This document shows, in pieces, positions 31,628-39,903 of a stretch of 42,412 nt of DNA (the first letter of the stretch is position 1; the number at the start of each line of letters is the position of its first letter). The translations under genes and the position numbers were made by a program. The stretch spans positions 1 through 42,412 of the forward strand of contig DGTS01000029.1 of NCBI GenBank assembly GCA_002394385.1. Direction: 5' to 3'. Below the pieces are notes generated by a model. That model searched no databases. It saw only the letters and a list, made by a program, of their open reading frames with translations, and had not been told where the DNA came from. Source of the stretch: Prevotella sp. UBA4330. Lineage in GTDB: Bacteria; Bacteroidota; Bacteroidia; Bacteroidales; Bacteroidaceae.

Positions 31628-32533
31628 ATGCCAACAACAGATAATTACAAGTCATACTTCTTTAATATTGCAGAACTGAACGTCAAGATAACCTTCAAGG
31701 AGTCGAGACACAACAGCATGCTGCTATTGCCTTCCTTCGCACCATTCAAGACTGCCGAGGAAGGCAAAGATCTTTTTTTCCATCTTACCATTGACGACGA
31801 CCTGCCGCCAGTGAGGGAAGGAAAAACGAGAATAGATAATTTCGATACCGGCAACGGACACACCGTCGTGGACAAGTTGCAGGACGGAGGCTATCAGTAT
31901 ATTATTAAAGATATCAACGATGCCGACTGTTGCCTGCTGCAGACAAACAAAGACTTTGACGACTGCCGATGCGCCCTGAACGGAAACTACAACATGAGAT
32001 GCTTCGGACTGAACAACGCCCTCATGCTGATATTTGCCTTTGCCGGAAGCCACAGAAAGACACTCCTCATTCATGCCTCGCTCGTGAGGAACAATGGCTG
32101 TGGATATGCTTTCATAGCAAAGAGCGGAACAGGAAAGAGCACACAGGTGAGCAACTGGCTGAAATACATACCAGGAAGTGACCTGATGAATGACGATAAT
32201 CCTATAATCAGGGTGCTCGACGACGGCAAGCCATATATCTATGGCGGCCCGTGGAGCGGCAAAACACCATGCTACCGCAACGTAAAAGCACCGCTGGGAG
32301 CAATAACGCGTATTGACAGGGCACAGCAGAACAGCGTTGAACGGCTGAAACCTGTGGAGGCATTCGCCTCGGTGCTGCCCTCATGCTCGTCGATGAAGTG
32401 GGACAAGGAGATATTCAACAACGTCTGCAATACGGTAACAAGAATAGTTGAGACAACAGGCATTTTCATCCTGCATTGCCTGCCAGACAGAGAATCCGCA
32501 ATAGTATGCCACAAGGAGATATCAAAACAGTAG
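31628..32533 (+). CDS. HPr-kinase/phosphorylase-like protein
   Basis: The 301-residue protein has a variable N-terminal half and a C-terminal HprK/PEPCK-type nucleotide-binding domain. LIHASLVRNNGCGYAFIAKSGTGKST gives the Walker A (GTGKST near 170), MNDDNPIIR the metal-binding aspartates near 192, and GGPWSGKTPCYRN near 211 is typical of HprK-like proteins in lasso-peptide and related clusters. The HPr signature of carbon-catabolite HprK is absent. In such clusters the enzyme can phosphorylate a peptide; here the substrate is unknown. It overlaps the S26 peptidase gene and is followed by pqqD. Confidence 0.82.
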   Translation: MPTTDNYKSYFFNIAELNVKITFKESRHNSMLLLPSFAPFKTAEEGKDLFFHLTIDDDLPPVREGKTRIDNFDTGNGHTVVDKLQDGGYQYIIKDINDADCCLLQTNKDFDDCRCALNGNYNMRCFGLNNALMLIFAFAGSHRKTLLIHASLVRNNGCGYAFIAKSGTGKSTQVSNWLKYIPGSDLMNDDNPIIRVLDDGKPYIYGGPWSGKTPCYRNVKAPLGAITRIDRAQQNSVERLKPVEAFASVLPSCSSMKWDKEIFNNVCNTVTRIVETTGIFILHCLPDRESAIVCHKEISKQ

Positions 32534-32985
32534 AGAAGCAATTCAGCAATGCCGTACTGATACCCGAAATCATAAAGATGATAAACGAGGGACACACGGT
32601 GACGCTCCCACTGAAAGGATACAGCATGCGACCGTTTCTTGAAGATGGGCGCGACAAGGCTCTGCTCACAAAGCCCTTGAACCCTAAGGTGGGCGACCCA
32701 GTGCTCGCCGAAACAGAGCCTCTGCACTTCGTACTTCACCGTATCATTAAGATTGAAGGTGACAATGTAGTGTTGCGTGGTGATGGCAACTTGGGAAACG
32801 AGTATTGCAAGATGAGCGATGTCAAGGCGTCAGTGATAGGTTTCTACCGCAAGGGCAGAAACACACTCGACCGCACCGACGGAAAGAAGTGGCGTGCCTA
32901 CTCGTTCGTGTGGATGCATCTGTCGCCTATAAGACGATACCTGCTGGCATTCCATCGCCGCATCTGGCTGCGGTTGTTCCATTGA
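32506..32985 (+). CDS. S26-family signal-peptidase-like protein (Ser-His type)
   Basis: The 159-residue protein has LPLKGYSMRPFLEDGRD with the catalytic-type serine before Met, then FVLHRIIKIEGDNVVLRGDGN. There the HR(I/V) and GDxN blocks match the ER/SipW type, which uses histidine in place of the lysine of bacterial LepB. It lacks the strong N-terminal membrane anchor of LepB. The ATG at 32506 is chosen (28-bp overlap with the kinase gene) over a TTG at 32476. It may mature a peptide made by the cassette; that role is inference. Confidence 0.8.
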   Translation: MPQGDIKTVEKQFSNAVLIPEIIKMINEGHTVTLPLKGYSMRPFLEDGRDKALLTKPLNPKVGDPVLAETEPLHFVLHRIIKIEGDNVVLRGDGNLGNEYCKMSDVKASVIGFYRKGRNTLDRTDGKKWRAYSFVWMHLSPIRRYLLAFHRRIWLRLFH

Positions 32986-33031
32986 AATGGCACTCTCATA
33001 CATAATTTAAATTGTAAATAGAATAAAGACA

Positions 33032-33304
33032 ATGAAGACAAAACCCGGTTTCACACTTCGCGACATTTGCGGAGAGTATATTATTGTTGCAGAAGGTCTG
33101 GAAAATATCGACTTTAGCAATATTATCAGTCTTAATGAGTCATCGGCTTATTTATGGAAAAAGGTAGAGCAGATGGATTCGTTTACGGCAGATGACCTTG
33201 CACGATTTCTGACAGACGAGTATGAAGTTGACTTGGCAACAGCAACAGCCGACTCGGAAGCCCTCATAAAGCAGTGGCTGTCGGTGGGTATAATTAGTGA
33301 ATAA
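33032..33304 (+). CDS. PqqD-family peptide-binding protein
   Basis: The 90-residue protein fits the PqqD/RRE fold: FTLRDICGEYIIVAEG in the N-terminal wing, IISLNESSAYLWKKVE (the LNEtaa.iw block) and a C-terminal helical part FTADDLARFLTDEYEVD...IKQWLSVGIISE. PqqD-like proteins bind leader peptides of ribosomally made, modified peptides and hand them to an enzyme. It is 46 bp downstream of the S26 gene. No precursor peptide or modifying radical-SAM enzyme is seen in the window. Confidence 0.85.
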   Translation: MKTKPGFTLRDICGEYIIVAEGLENIDFSNIISLNESSAYLWKKVEQMDSFTADDLARFLTDEYEVDLATATADSEALIKQWLSVGIISE

Positions 33305-33424
33305 TCTAATCGTAAACGAGTACTTTTTGTATATATAACGACATTATTCGTTTAATTTTGCATAAAATTCAAATGATTTAGTGCTTGTTTGTATAATTTT
33401 TATTAAAATTCTAACATCTTTCTT

Positions 33425-33455
33425 GACTTTTATTAATAATATTATTAAATTTGCG
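33425..33455 (+). promoter_or_regulatory. Promoter of the AraC-type gene
   Basis: TTG at 33425-33427, a 20-base spacer, TAAATTTG at 33448-33455, 24 bases before the ATG at 33479. A weaker TAATTTTG lies at 33353-33360. The gap 33305-33424 is AT-rich, with no gene. Confidence 0.75.
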
Positions 33456-33478
33456 TACAAATAATCTGGACAATTAGT

Positions 33479-33946
33479 ATGGCAAAGTATAACATTACTG
33501 AAAAAAAAGTAAAAACAGCGGCATATAGAGCCCTTATAAACCCAAGTCTCATGGACAAGTTGGAACGAAGCATCTTAGATATCGTTTATGTCCAAAAGAA
33601 GTATAGAGACCCCAACTATTCTGCTAAACAACTCGCGGAGGAACTGAAGACGAACACAAGGTATATCTCTGCAGTTGTAAATGTGAGATTCGGAATGAAT
33701 TACACATCGCTTATTAATAAATATAGAATTGACGAGGCAATGGTAATTCTTGCTGATCCGGAGTACCGCAAGACAAACATGGAGGATGTAAGCGCAATGG
33801 TCGGGTTTTCTAACAGACAGTCGTTCTATGCGTCATTCTTCAGAATAACTGGCATCACTCCGCGCGAATATAGACTTGCGAAGGAAAGTGCTGGCGAGAA
33901 AACCTCCTATGCCAAGGCAATGAAGGCTAAAAAAACGAAAGCATAA
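33479..33946 (+). CDS. Stand-alone AraC-type HTH regulator
   Basis: The 155-residue protein consists almost only of an AraC/XylS DNA-binding domain: first HTH SAKQLAEELKTNTRYISAVVN (about 47-67), linker MNYTSLINKYRIDEA, second HTH EDVSAMVGFSNRQSFYASFFRITGITPREYR (about 101-132). There is no ligand-binding domain and no transmembrane segment. The basic tail (KAMKAKKTKA) may aid DNA contact. Its stop directly abuts the ATG of the DPP III gene, so the two are co-translated; its targets are unknown. Confidence 0.85.
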   Translation: MAKYNITEKKVKTAAYRALINPSLMDKLERSILDIVYVQKKYRDPNYSAKQLAEELKTNTRYISAVVNVRFGMNYTSLINKYRIDEAMVILADPEYRKTNMEDVSAMVGFSNRQSFYASFFRITGITPREYRLAKESAGEKTSYAKAMKAKKTKA

Positions 33947-35905
33947 ATGACGGTTGACAAATTCAGTTACACTGATGAATCTTTTGCGGACATTCAGATG
34001 CTCCGCTACCAGTTGAAGGGCTTCGAAACCCTTACGCTACAACAAAAGAAATTAATTTATTATCTTTCTGAAGCAACATTGTATGGTCGAGACATTACTT
34101 TCGACCAGTTCGGAAAGTATAACCTTATTATAAGAAAAACGCTTGAGGCGATACTTTTATCGTATAATGGCGACAGAGAATGCGAGCAATTCAAGGCTCT
34201 TGAGGTGTATCTTAAGAGGGTTTGGTTCTCAAATGGTATCTATCATCATTACGGAAGCGAGAAGTTTGTGCCCGGGTTCTCCAAGTTTTTTTTCGTTGAG
34301 GCATTGCAGACAGCAGACAAGTCGCTGCTTCCACTCGACCGTTTTGGGACGGTGGAAGAGTTATGCCAAACGCTATGTCGGGTGATGTTCTGTCCCGATG
34401 TGCTCCCCAAGAGAGTGAACAAGGCCGAATGTGCCGATGTCGTGGCTACATCGGCATGCAATTTCTACGAGGGCGTGAGCCAGAAAGAGGTTGAAGAATT
34501 CTACAATGGCATGAAGAACGAGAATGCCGACGATAAAGAGCCTATCTCATACGGCTTAAACTCAAAACTAGTAAAACGAGACGGAAAACTCGAAGAACTC
34601 GTATGGAGCGAGGATGGTATGTATGCTGATGCCATTAAGAAAATCACTTATTGGCTGGAAAAGGCAGCCAGAGTGGCAGAGAATGACAAGCAAAGGCAAT
34701 ACATAGAAACACTCGTCAAGTATTATCGTACTGGTGACTTGCGTCTGTTCAACGACTATTGCATACAGTGGGTGGGCGAACATGATGCACAGGTTGATTT
34801 TGTAAACGGTTTTATTGAAGTATATGGTGACCCGCTCGGATTAAAAGGCTCGTGGGAGGGAATAGTGGAGTATAAGGACATGGAAGCCACAAGGCGCACT
34901 CAGACTATTAGCCAGAATGCTCAGTGGTTTGAAGACCACAGTCCTGTTGACCCTCGTTTCCGCAAGCAGAAGGTAAAGGGAGTTACGGCGAATGTCATCT
35001 GTGCCGCCATGCTTGGTGGCGACGAGTATCCTTCAACTGCCATAGGCATCAATCTTCCTAACGCCGACTGGATAAGGGCAGGGCATGGAAGTAAGAGTGT
35101 TACCATTGGAAACCTTACCGATGCGTACAACAAAGCGGCACGTGGCAACGGCTTCAAAGAGGAATTTGTGATAGATGCTGATACCATGGACATGATTGAG
35201 AAATATGGTGATGTGTGCGACGATCTCCACACCGACCTGCATGAGTGTCTCGGTCATGGAAGCGGGCAGTTGCTCCCCGGTGTAGATCCTGATGCTCTCA
35301 AGGCGTATGGCAACACTATAGAAGAGGCTAGGGCAGACCTTTTCGCACTCTATTACCTTGCTGACGAGAAACTTGTGGAACTGGGACTTACCCCCAACGC
35401 TGAGGCATACAAAAGCCAGTATTATACCTATATGATGAATGGGTTGATGACACAACTCACCAGAATAAAGCCTGGCAATGATATAGAGGAGGCGCACATG
35501 CGCAACCGTGCCCTAATCGCCCACTGGTGCTACGAGAATGGTAACGTAATTCAGATGGTTAAAAGAGAAGGGAAAACATTCGTCAATATAAGTGATTATG
35601 AAGCCTTAAGGACGCTTGTCGCCCAGTTGCTTGCCGAAGTGCAACGCATAAAGAGCGAGGGTGACTATGAGGCAGCCAAGACTCTTGTGGAGAATTATGC
35701 TGTCAAGGTGGATGCTGACCTTCATAAAGAGGTGCTTGAGAGATACGAACGCCTCCATCTTGCGCCCTACAAGGGATTTATAAACCCGGTAATGACACCT
35801 GTTGTTGATGATAATGGGCAAATCACGGATATAAACCTCGACTATACCGAGGGCTATTCTGAGCAGATGCTTCGATATAGCAAACAATATGGTACGTTGA
35901 TTTAA
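33947..35905 (+). CDS. Dipeptidyl peptidase III (M49)
   Basis: The 652-residue metallopeptidase has HECLGH at 432-437 (zinc ligands H432, H437; catalytic E433) and EEARAD at 459-464 (E460 as third ligand). That 28-residue spacing matches the Bacteroides-type enzyme. It removes dipeptides from the N-terminus of short peptides. No signal peptide is seen (MTVDKFSYTDESF), so it is probably cytoplasmic, unlike some Bacteroides relatives. It immediately follows the AraC-type gene and precedes the AlkD-like gene by 12 bp. Confidence 0.93.
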   Translation: MTVDKFSYTDESFADIQMLRYQLKGFETLTLQQKKLIYYLSEATLYGRDITFDQFGKYNLIIRKTLEAILLSYNGDRECEQFKALEVYLKRVWFSNGIYHHYGSEKFVPGFSKFFFVEALQTADKSLLPLDRFGTVEELCQTLCRVMFCPDVLPKRVNKAECADVVATSACNFYEGVSQKEVEEFYNGMKNENADDKEPISYGLNSKLVKRDGKLEELVWSEDGMYADAIKKITYWLEKAARVAENDKQRQYIETLVKYYRTGDLRLFNDYCIQWVGEHDAQVDFVNGFIEVYGDPLGLKGSWEGIVEYKDMEATRRTQTISQNAQWFEDHSPVDPRFRKQKVKGVTANVICAAMLGGDEYPSTAIGINLPNADWIRAGHGSKSVTIGNLTDAYNKAARGNGFKEEFVIDADTMDMIEKYGDVCDDLHTDLHECLGHGSGQLLPGVDPDALKAYGNTIEEARADLFALYYLADEKLVELGLTPNAEAYKSQYYTYMMNGLMTQLTRIKPGNDIEEAHMRNRALIAHWCYENGNVIQMVKREGKTFVNISDYEALRTLVAQLLAEVQRIKSEGDYEAAKTLVENYAVKVDADLHKEVLERYERLHLAPYKGFINPVMTPVVDDNGQITDINLDYTEGYSEQMLRYSKQYGTLI

Positions 35906-35917
35906 TGTCTTCTGAAT

Positions 35918-36532
35918 ATGGAAACGGCAGATAAACTGAAACAGATAAAGCAGTCGTTCAGACTGAGAATGAACGGAAACACTTCGCGCTCAATGAGAGA
36001 AAAGGGCGTGGAGTATCACATCAACTGGGGCGTTTCGTTGCTCGACTTGAAGCAGATGGCGAAGGAATATGGTAAGGATTACGACCTTGCCATCGCTCTA
36101 TGGAAAGAGGATATAAGAGAGTGTAAGATTCTTGCCACGATGATAATGCCAGCCGAGCAGATGCTGCCTGAAGTGGCTGACATCTGGATGGAGCAGACAC
36201 TATCGCAGGAGATTGCCGAGCAGGCCGCATTCAATCTCTATCAGCATGCCCCGTTTGCATCAGAAAAAGCATTCCAGTGGTTATCGTCTGACAGGTCTCT
36301 ATATCAGGTGTGCGGCTACCATATTCTTTCACGTTTGATGTATAAAGGACAAGAACCTAACGAGCGCTCTGCCAACGAGTTGCTCGATCAAGTTCAAGCA
36401 TCCGTACAAGATTCTGACATCGCAGTTCGCCATGCCGCAATGACATGCATCCAGCGATATGCAGAACTTGGAGAAGAACAACGCGCGAAGGCAGTCAAGG
36501 CAATGAAAGCGGTGGGTGTGGAACTCTTCTGA
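35918..36532 (+). CDS. AlkD-like DNA alkylation repair / HEAT-repeat protein
   Basis: The 204-residue all-helical protein fits the DNA-alkylation-repair (AlkD) superfamily: NTSRSMREKGVEYHINWGVSLLDLKQMAKEYGKDYDLAIALWKEDIRECKILA (shown in outline), then HEAT-like helices to RHAAMTCIQRYAELGEE. AlkD glycosylases remove bulky alkylated bases, but several family members lack activity, and here the catalytic tryptophan/aspartate set cannot be confirmed by eye. It probably shares a transcript with the DPP III gene. Confidence 0.75.
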   Translation: METADKLKQIKQSFRLRMNGNTSRSMREKGVEYHINWGVSLLDLKQMAKEYGKDYDLAIALWKEDIRECKILATMIMPAEQMLPEVADIWMEQTLSQEIAEQAAFNLYQHAPFASEKAFQWLSSDRSLYQVCGYHILSRLMYKGQEPNERSANELLDQVQASVQDSDIAVRHAAMTCIQRYAELGEEQRAKAVKAMKAVGVELF

Positions 36533-36555
36533 AAATATAAAATATTATTAAATGT

Positions 36556-36586
36556 TTTGCTGTTCATAATAATTGTTGTATTTTTG
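36556..36586 (+). promoter_or_regulatory. Promoter of the Fur-purA-hisS unit
   Basis: TTTG at 36556-36559, a 19-base spacer, TATTTTTG at 36579-36586, 25 bases before the ATG at 36612. Confidence 0.75.
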
Positions 36587-36611
36587 CACATACAAAGTTT
36601 CTCTGTGTAAA

Positions 36612-37124
36612 ATGGACGATGTAAAAGTTGAGGTAAAACAGATTCTTACCCAATATCTTGAACAGAACAATATGCGCAAGACTGTCGAGCGATTTGCCGT
36701 GCTGAATGCGGCATACAGTTTCGACACATTCTTTACAATAGAGGAACTAAACGAACTACTTGGACGCAATAGTTTCCCCGTAAGCCGTGCTACATTATAC
36801 AATACGCTGAAGCTCTTCCAGACGCTTCAACTCGTTGTATGCCATAGGCTCAATGACGGAACGAAGTATGAGGCCACATACACCCACCGCAGCAATTGTC
36901 ATCAGATATGCACAATATGTGGGAAAGTGTCGGAGTTGGATTCACGCAAGATAGCGGATGCCGTAGATAACACAAGGTTCAAGCGTTTCAGACGTGAGAG
37001 TTTTTCGCTTTATGTCTATGGTATTTGCAGTTCGTGCCAAGCGAAGATGACTCGTGAGCGAAACCGCAAGTCGAAAGAGAAAGTTGCAAACAAAAAAACA
37101 AACATAATAAACAATAGAAAATGA
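36612..37124 (+). CDS. Fur-family transcriptional regulator
   Basis: The 170-residue protein has a winged-helix domain (MRKTVERFAVLNAAYSFDTFFTIEELNELL, PVSRATLYNTLKLFQTLQLV) and a dimer domain with CHQICTICGKVSELD and YGICSSCQAK. The two CxxC pairs form the structural zinc site of Fur/PerR/Zur proteins. The metal or peroxide sensed is not clear. The start at 36612 is chosen over an in-frame codon at 36573, which precedes the promoter -7 box. It overlaps purA by four bases, an unusual partner for a Fur protein. Confidence 0.9.
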   Translation: MDDVKVEVKQILTQYLEQNNMRKTVERFAVLNAAYSFDTFFTIEELNELLGRNSFPVSRATLYNTLKLFQTLQLVVCHRLNDGTKYEATYTHRSNCHQICTICGKVSELDSRKIADAVDNTRFKRFRRESFSLYVYGICSSCQAKMTRERNRKSKEKVANKKTNIINNRK

Positions 37125-38395
37125 AATCAGGAAAAGTAGATGTCTTGCTGGGTCTCCAGTGGGGCGATGAGGGAAAAGGAAAGGTTGTCGATGTTCTTAC
37201 GCCTAATTACGACGTCATAGCACGTTTCCAAGGTGGCCCTAATGCTGGTCATACACTTGAGTTTAAAGGCGAGAAATATGTGCTGAGAAGCATCCCTTCT
37301 GGCATTTTCCAGGGTGGAAAGGTGAATATTATCGGTAACGGCGTGGTGCTTGCTCCTGACCTCTTCATGCAGGAGGCTAAGGATTTGGAGAAGAGCGGGC
37401 ACGACCTCAGAAATCGTCTGCACATTTCAAAGAAAGCACATCTCATCATGCCTACTCACCGCGTCCTCGACGCTGCATACGAGAGGCAGAAGGGAAAGAG
37501 CAAGGTGGGAACCACAGGCAAGGGCATCGGTCCTACATACACTGACAAGGTGAGCCGTAACGGTCTTCGTGTTGGTGACATTTTCGACCATTTTGAGGAG
37601 AAATATGCCGCTCACAAAGCACGCCATGAGGAGATACTCAGGTCGCTCAATTTCACTGACTATGACATTACTGAGGTTGAGAAGACATGGATGGAAGGCA
37701 TCGAGTATATGAAGCAGTTCAATATCGTTGACTCTGAATATGAAATCGACCAGATTCTCAGAAGTGGCAAGAGCATCCTTTGCGAGGGAGCACAGGGCAC
37801 AATGCTTGACATCGACTTTGGCAGTTATCCATTCGTGACATCTTCGAATACCGTATGTGCTGGCGCATGTACTGGTCTTGGCATCGGTCCTAACAAGATT
37901 GGCGAGGTGTTTGGCATTATGAAGGCTTATTGCACACGTGTTGGAGCCGGTCCTTTCCCAACAGAACTCTTTGACGAGACAGGTGCTAAGATTCGTGACC
38001 TTGGTCATGAGTATGGTGCCGTGACGGGTCGTGAGCGCCGTTGTGGATGGATAGACCTTGTTGCTTTGAGATACGCTATAGCAGTAAACGGTGTCACTCA
38101 ACTCATTATGATGAAGAGCGATGTGCTCGATGGCTTCGACACAATCAAGGCATGCGTGGCATATAAGCAGAACGGTGTCGAGATTGACCACTTCCCATAT
38201 AGCATAGACGAAGGCATCGAGCCAGTTTACAAGGAACTGCCTGGATGGAAGACTGACATGACGAAGTTCACATCCGAGGAGGAGTTCCCTGTTGAGTTCA
38301 AGAATTATATTGATTTCCTCGAGGCAGAACTGGAGACACCAATAAAGATTATTTCAATTGGTCCTGACCGCGACCAGACAATAGTTAGAAAATAA
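37121..38395 (+). CDS. purA: Adenylosuccinate synthetase
   Basis: The 424-residue PurA has the P-loop-like GLQWGDEGKGKVVD near residue 10, PNAGHTLEF, GTTGKGIGPTYTDK, EGAQGTMLDIDFGSYPFVTSSN and TRVGAGPFPTEL, with GRERRCGWIDL later: all catalytic blocks at normal length. It joins IMP and aspartate using GTP, the first step from IMP to AMP. It is coupled to the Fur gene upstream (ATGA) and to hisS downstream (one-base overlap). Confidence 0.98.
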   Translation: MKSGKVDVLLGLQWGDEGKGKVVDVLTPNYDVIARFQGGPNAGHTLEFKGEKYVLRSIPSGIFQGGKVNIIGNGVVLAPDLFMQEAKDLEKSGHDLRNRLHISKKAHLIMPTHRVLDAAYERQKGKSKVGTTGKGIGPTYTDKVSRNGLRVGDIFDHFEEKYAAHKARHEEILRSLNFTDYDITEVEKTWMEGIEYMKQFNIVDSEYEIDQILRSGKSILCEGAQGTMLDIDFGSYPFVTSSNTVCAGACTGLGIGPNKIGEVFGIMKAYCTRVGAGPFPTELFDETGAKIRDLGHEYGAVTGRERRCGWIDLVALRYAIAVNGVTQLIMMKSDVLDGFDTIKACVAYKQNGVEIDHFPYSIDEGIEPVYKELPGWKTDMTKFTSEEEFPVEFKNYIDFLEAELETPIKIISIGPDRDQTIVRK

Positions 38396-39756
38396 TGGCA
38401 AACAAACCAAGCATTCCAAAAGGCACGCGCGACTTCTCTCCAACGGAGATGTCGAAGCGTAACTATATCTTCAATACCATAAAAGAAGTCTATGCCCTCT
38501 ATGGATTCCAGCAGATAGAGACGCCTGCAATGGAGACATTGCAGACACTTATGGGCAAGTATGGTGAGGAGGGCGACAAACTGCTCTTCAAGGTGTTGAA
38601 CAGTGGCGATTTCCTCAATAAAGTTTCTGATGATGAGTTGCAAGAGAAGAATACGCTTCATCTTGCCTCACGTATTTGTGAAAAGGGATTGCGCTACGAC
38701 CTCACCGTACCTTTCGCACGCTATGTGGTGATGCATCGCGAGGAACTGCAGATGCCGTTCAAGCGCTATCAGATACAACCTGTATGGCGTGCCGACCGTC
38801 CGCAAAAGGGACGCTATCGTGAGTTCTATCAGTGCGATGCCGACATCGTGGGTTCCGACTCGTTGCTCAACGAGGTGGAACTGATGCAGATTGTTGATAC
38901 CGTGTTTACGCGTTTTGGTGTCCGCGTTCAGATAAAGATTAACAATCGTAAGATACTCTCGGGCATTGCGGAGGTTATTGGCGAGGCTGATAAAATAGTT
39001 GATATTACTGTTGCAATAGATAAACTCGACAAGATTGGTCTTGAGGCTGTGAATGAAGAACTTGCCAACGACGGCATAAGTGCAGAGGCAATAGAGAAAC
39101 TCCAGCCGATAATAACGCTTAGCGGTTCGAACGAAGACAAACTGAAGGTAATCAGCGAAGTGCTTGCTGGCTCTGAAGTGGGCATGAAGGGCGTTGAGGA
39201 GACTCGCTTCATTCTCTATACATTGGCCAAGTGCGGATTGAACAACGAGGTGCAACTTGACCTTACCCTTGCTCGTGGTCTTAACTATTACACAGGTGCC
39301 ATCTTCGAGGTTAAGGCACTGGATGTGCAGATAGGAAGCATCACTGGCGGAGGGCGATATGACAACCTTACAGGAATCTTCGGAATGCCGGGACTCAGCG
39401 GCGTAGGCATCTCGTTTGGTGCCGACCGTATCTTTGATGTCCTTAACCAACTCGACCTTTACCCGAAAGAGGCAGTAGATGCTACGCGACTTCTCTTTAT
39501 CAACTTCGGTGAGAAAGAGATGGAATACTGCCTTCCTATAGCATCAAAGGCTCGCAGGGCAGGCATCGCTACCGAAATCTATCCTGATGCGGTTAAGATG
39601 AAGAAGCAGATGAGTTATGCAAATGCCAAGAATGTTCCTTTCGTTGCCATTGCAGGCGAAAACGAGATTGCCGAGGGCAAGGTGATGCTCAAGGATATGG
39701 TGAAGGGTGAGCAGAGGCTTGTCAGTGCTGACGAACTCATAGATGCTCTTGCATAA
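38395..39756 (+). CDS. hisS: Histidyl-tRNA synthetase
   Basis: The 453-residue class II synthetase has motif 1 (FQQIETPAMETL), motif 2 (FKRYQIQPVWRADRPQKGRYREFYQCDADIVG is complete in outline), histidine-specific blocks LARGLNYYTGAIFEV and GSITGGGRYDNL, and motif 3 GVGISFGADRIFDVL. The C-terminal anticodon-binding domain (about 350-453) is complete. It charges tRNA-His. It overlaps purA by one base and ends in a 14-bp-stem terminator. Confidence 0.97.
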   Translation: MANKPSIPKGTRDFSPTEMSKRNYIFNTIKEVYALYGFQQIETPAMETLQTLMGKYGEEGDKLLFKVLNSGDFLNKVSDDELQEKNTLHLASRICEKGLRYDLTVPFARYVVMHREELQMPFKRYQIQPVWRADRPQKGRYREFYQCDADIVGSDSLLNEVELMQIVDTVFTRFGVRVQIKINNRKILSGIAEVIGEADKIVDITVAIDKLDKIGLEAVNEELANDGISAEAIEKLQPIITLSGSNEDKLKVISEVLAGSEVGMKGVEETRFILYTLAKCGLNNEVQLDLTLARGLNYYTGAIFEVKALDVQIGSITGGGRYDNLTGIFGMPGLSGVGISFGADRIFDVLNQLDLYPKEAVDATRLLFINFGEKEMEYCLPIASKARRAGIATEIYPDAVKMKKQMSYANAKNVPFVAIAGENEIAEGKVMLKDMVKGEQRLVSADELIDALA

Positions 39757-39757
39757 A

Positions 39758-39789
39758 AGTATAGAGGCGGGTTCTCCCGCCTCTATACT
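39758..39789 (+). terminator. hisS terminator hairpin
   Basis: A perfect 14-bp stem, AGTATAGAGGCGGG (39758-39771) with CCCGCCTCTATACT (39776-39789), and a 4-nt loop TTCT. It starts two bases after the stop codon. No T run follows, so it may act with Rho or as an RNA-stabilising end. Confidence 0.75.
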
Positions 39790-39805
39790 CCTAAACCTCC
39801 CGCCT

Positions 39806-39848
39806 CTTCGCTCGACCCGAAGGGACGCTTTTGCAAAAGCGGAGCGAT
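39806..39848 (-). repeat. Third copy of the tRNA-linker repeat family
   Basis: On the minus strand this reads CTCCGCTT, a CGCTTTTGCAAAAGCG palindrome (39826-39841), TCCC-TTCG-GG and then TCGAGCG. This aligns with the linkers at 16583-16653 and 19838-19910: a CGCTT...AAAGCG hairpin, a second short hairpin, and CGAGCG. No tRNA sequence is attached here. Three CTCCTAACT-type tandem repeats follow at about 39857-39885. Confidence 0.55.
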
Positions 39849-39903
39849 TAAAAGAACTCCTAACTCCTAACTCCTAACTCTTAAAAAACTAATCCTGCTA
39901 ATT

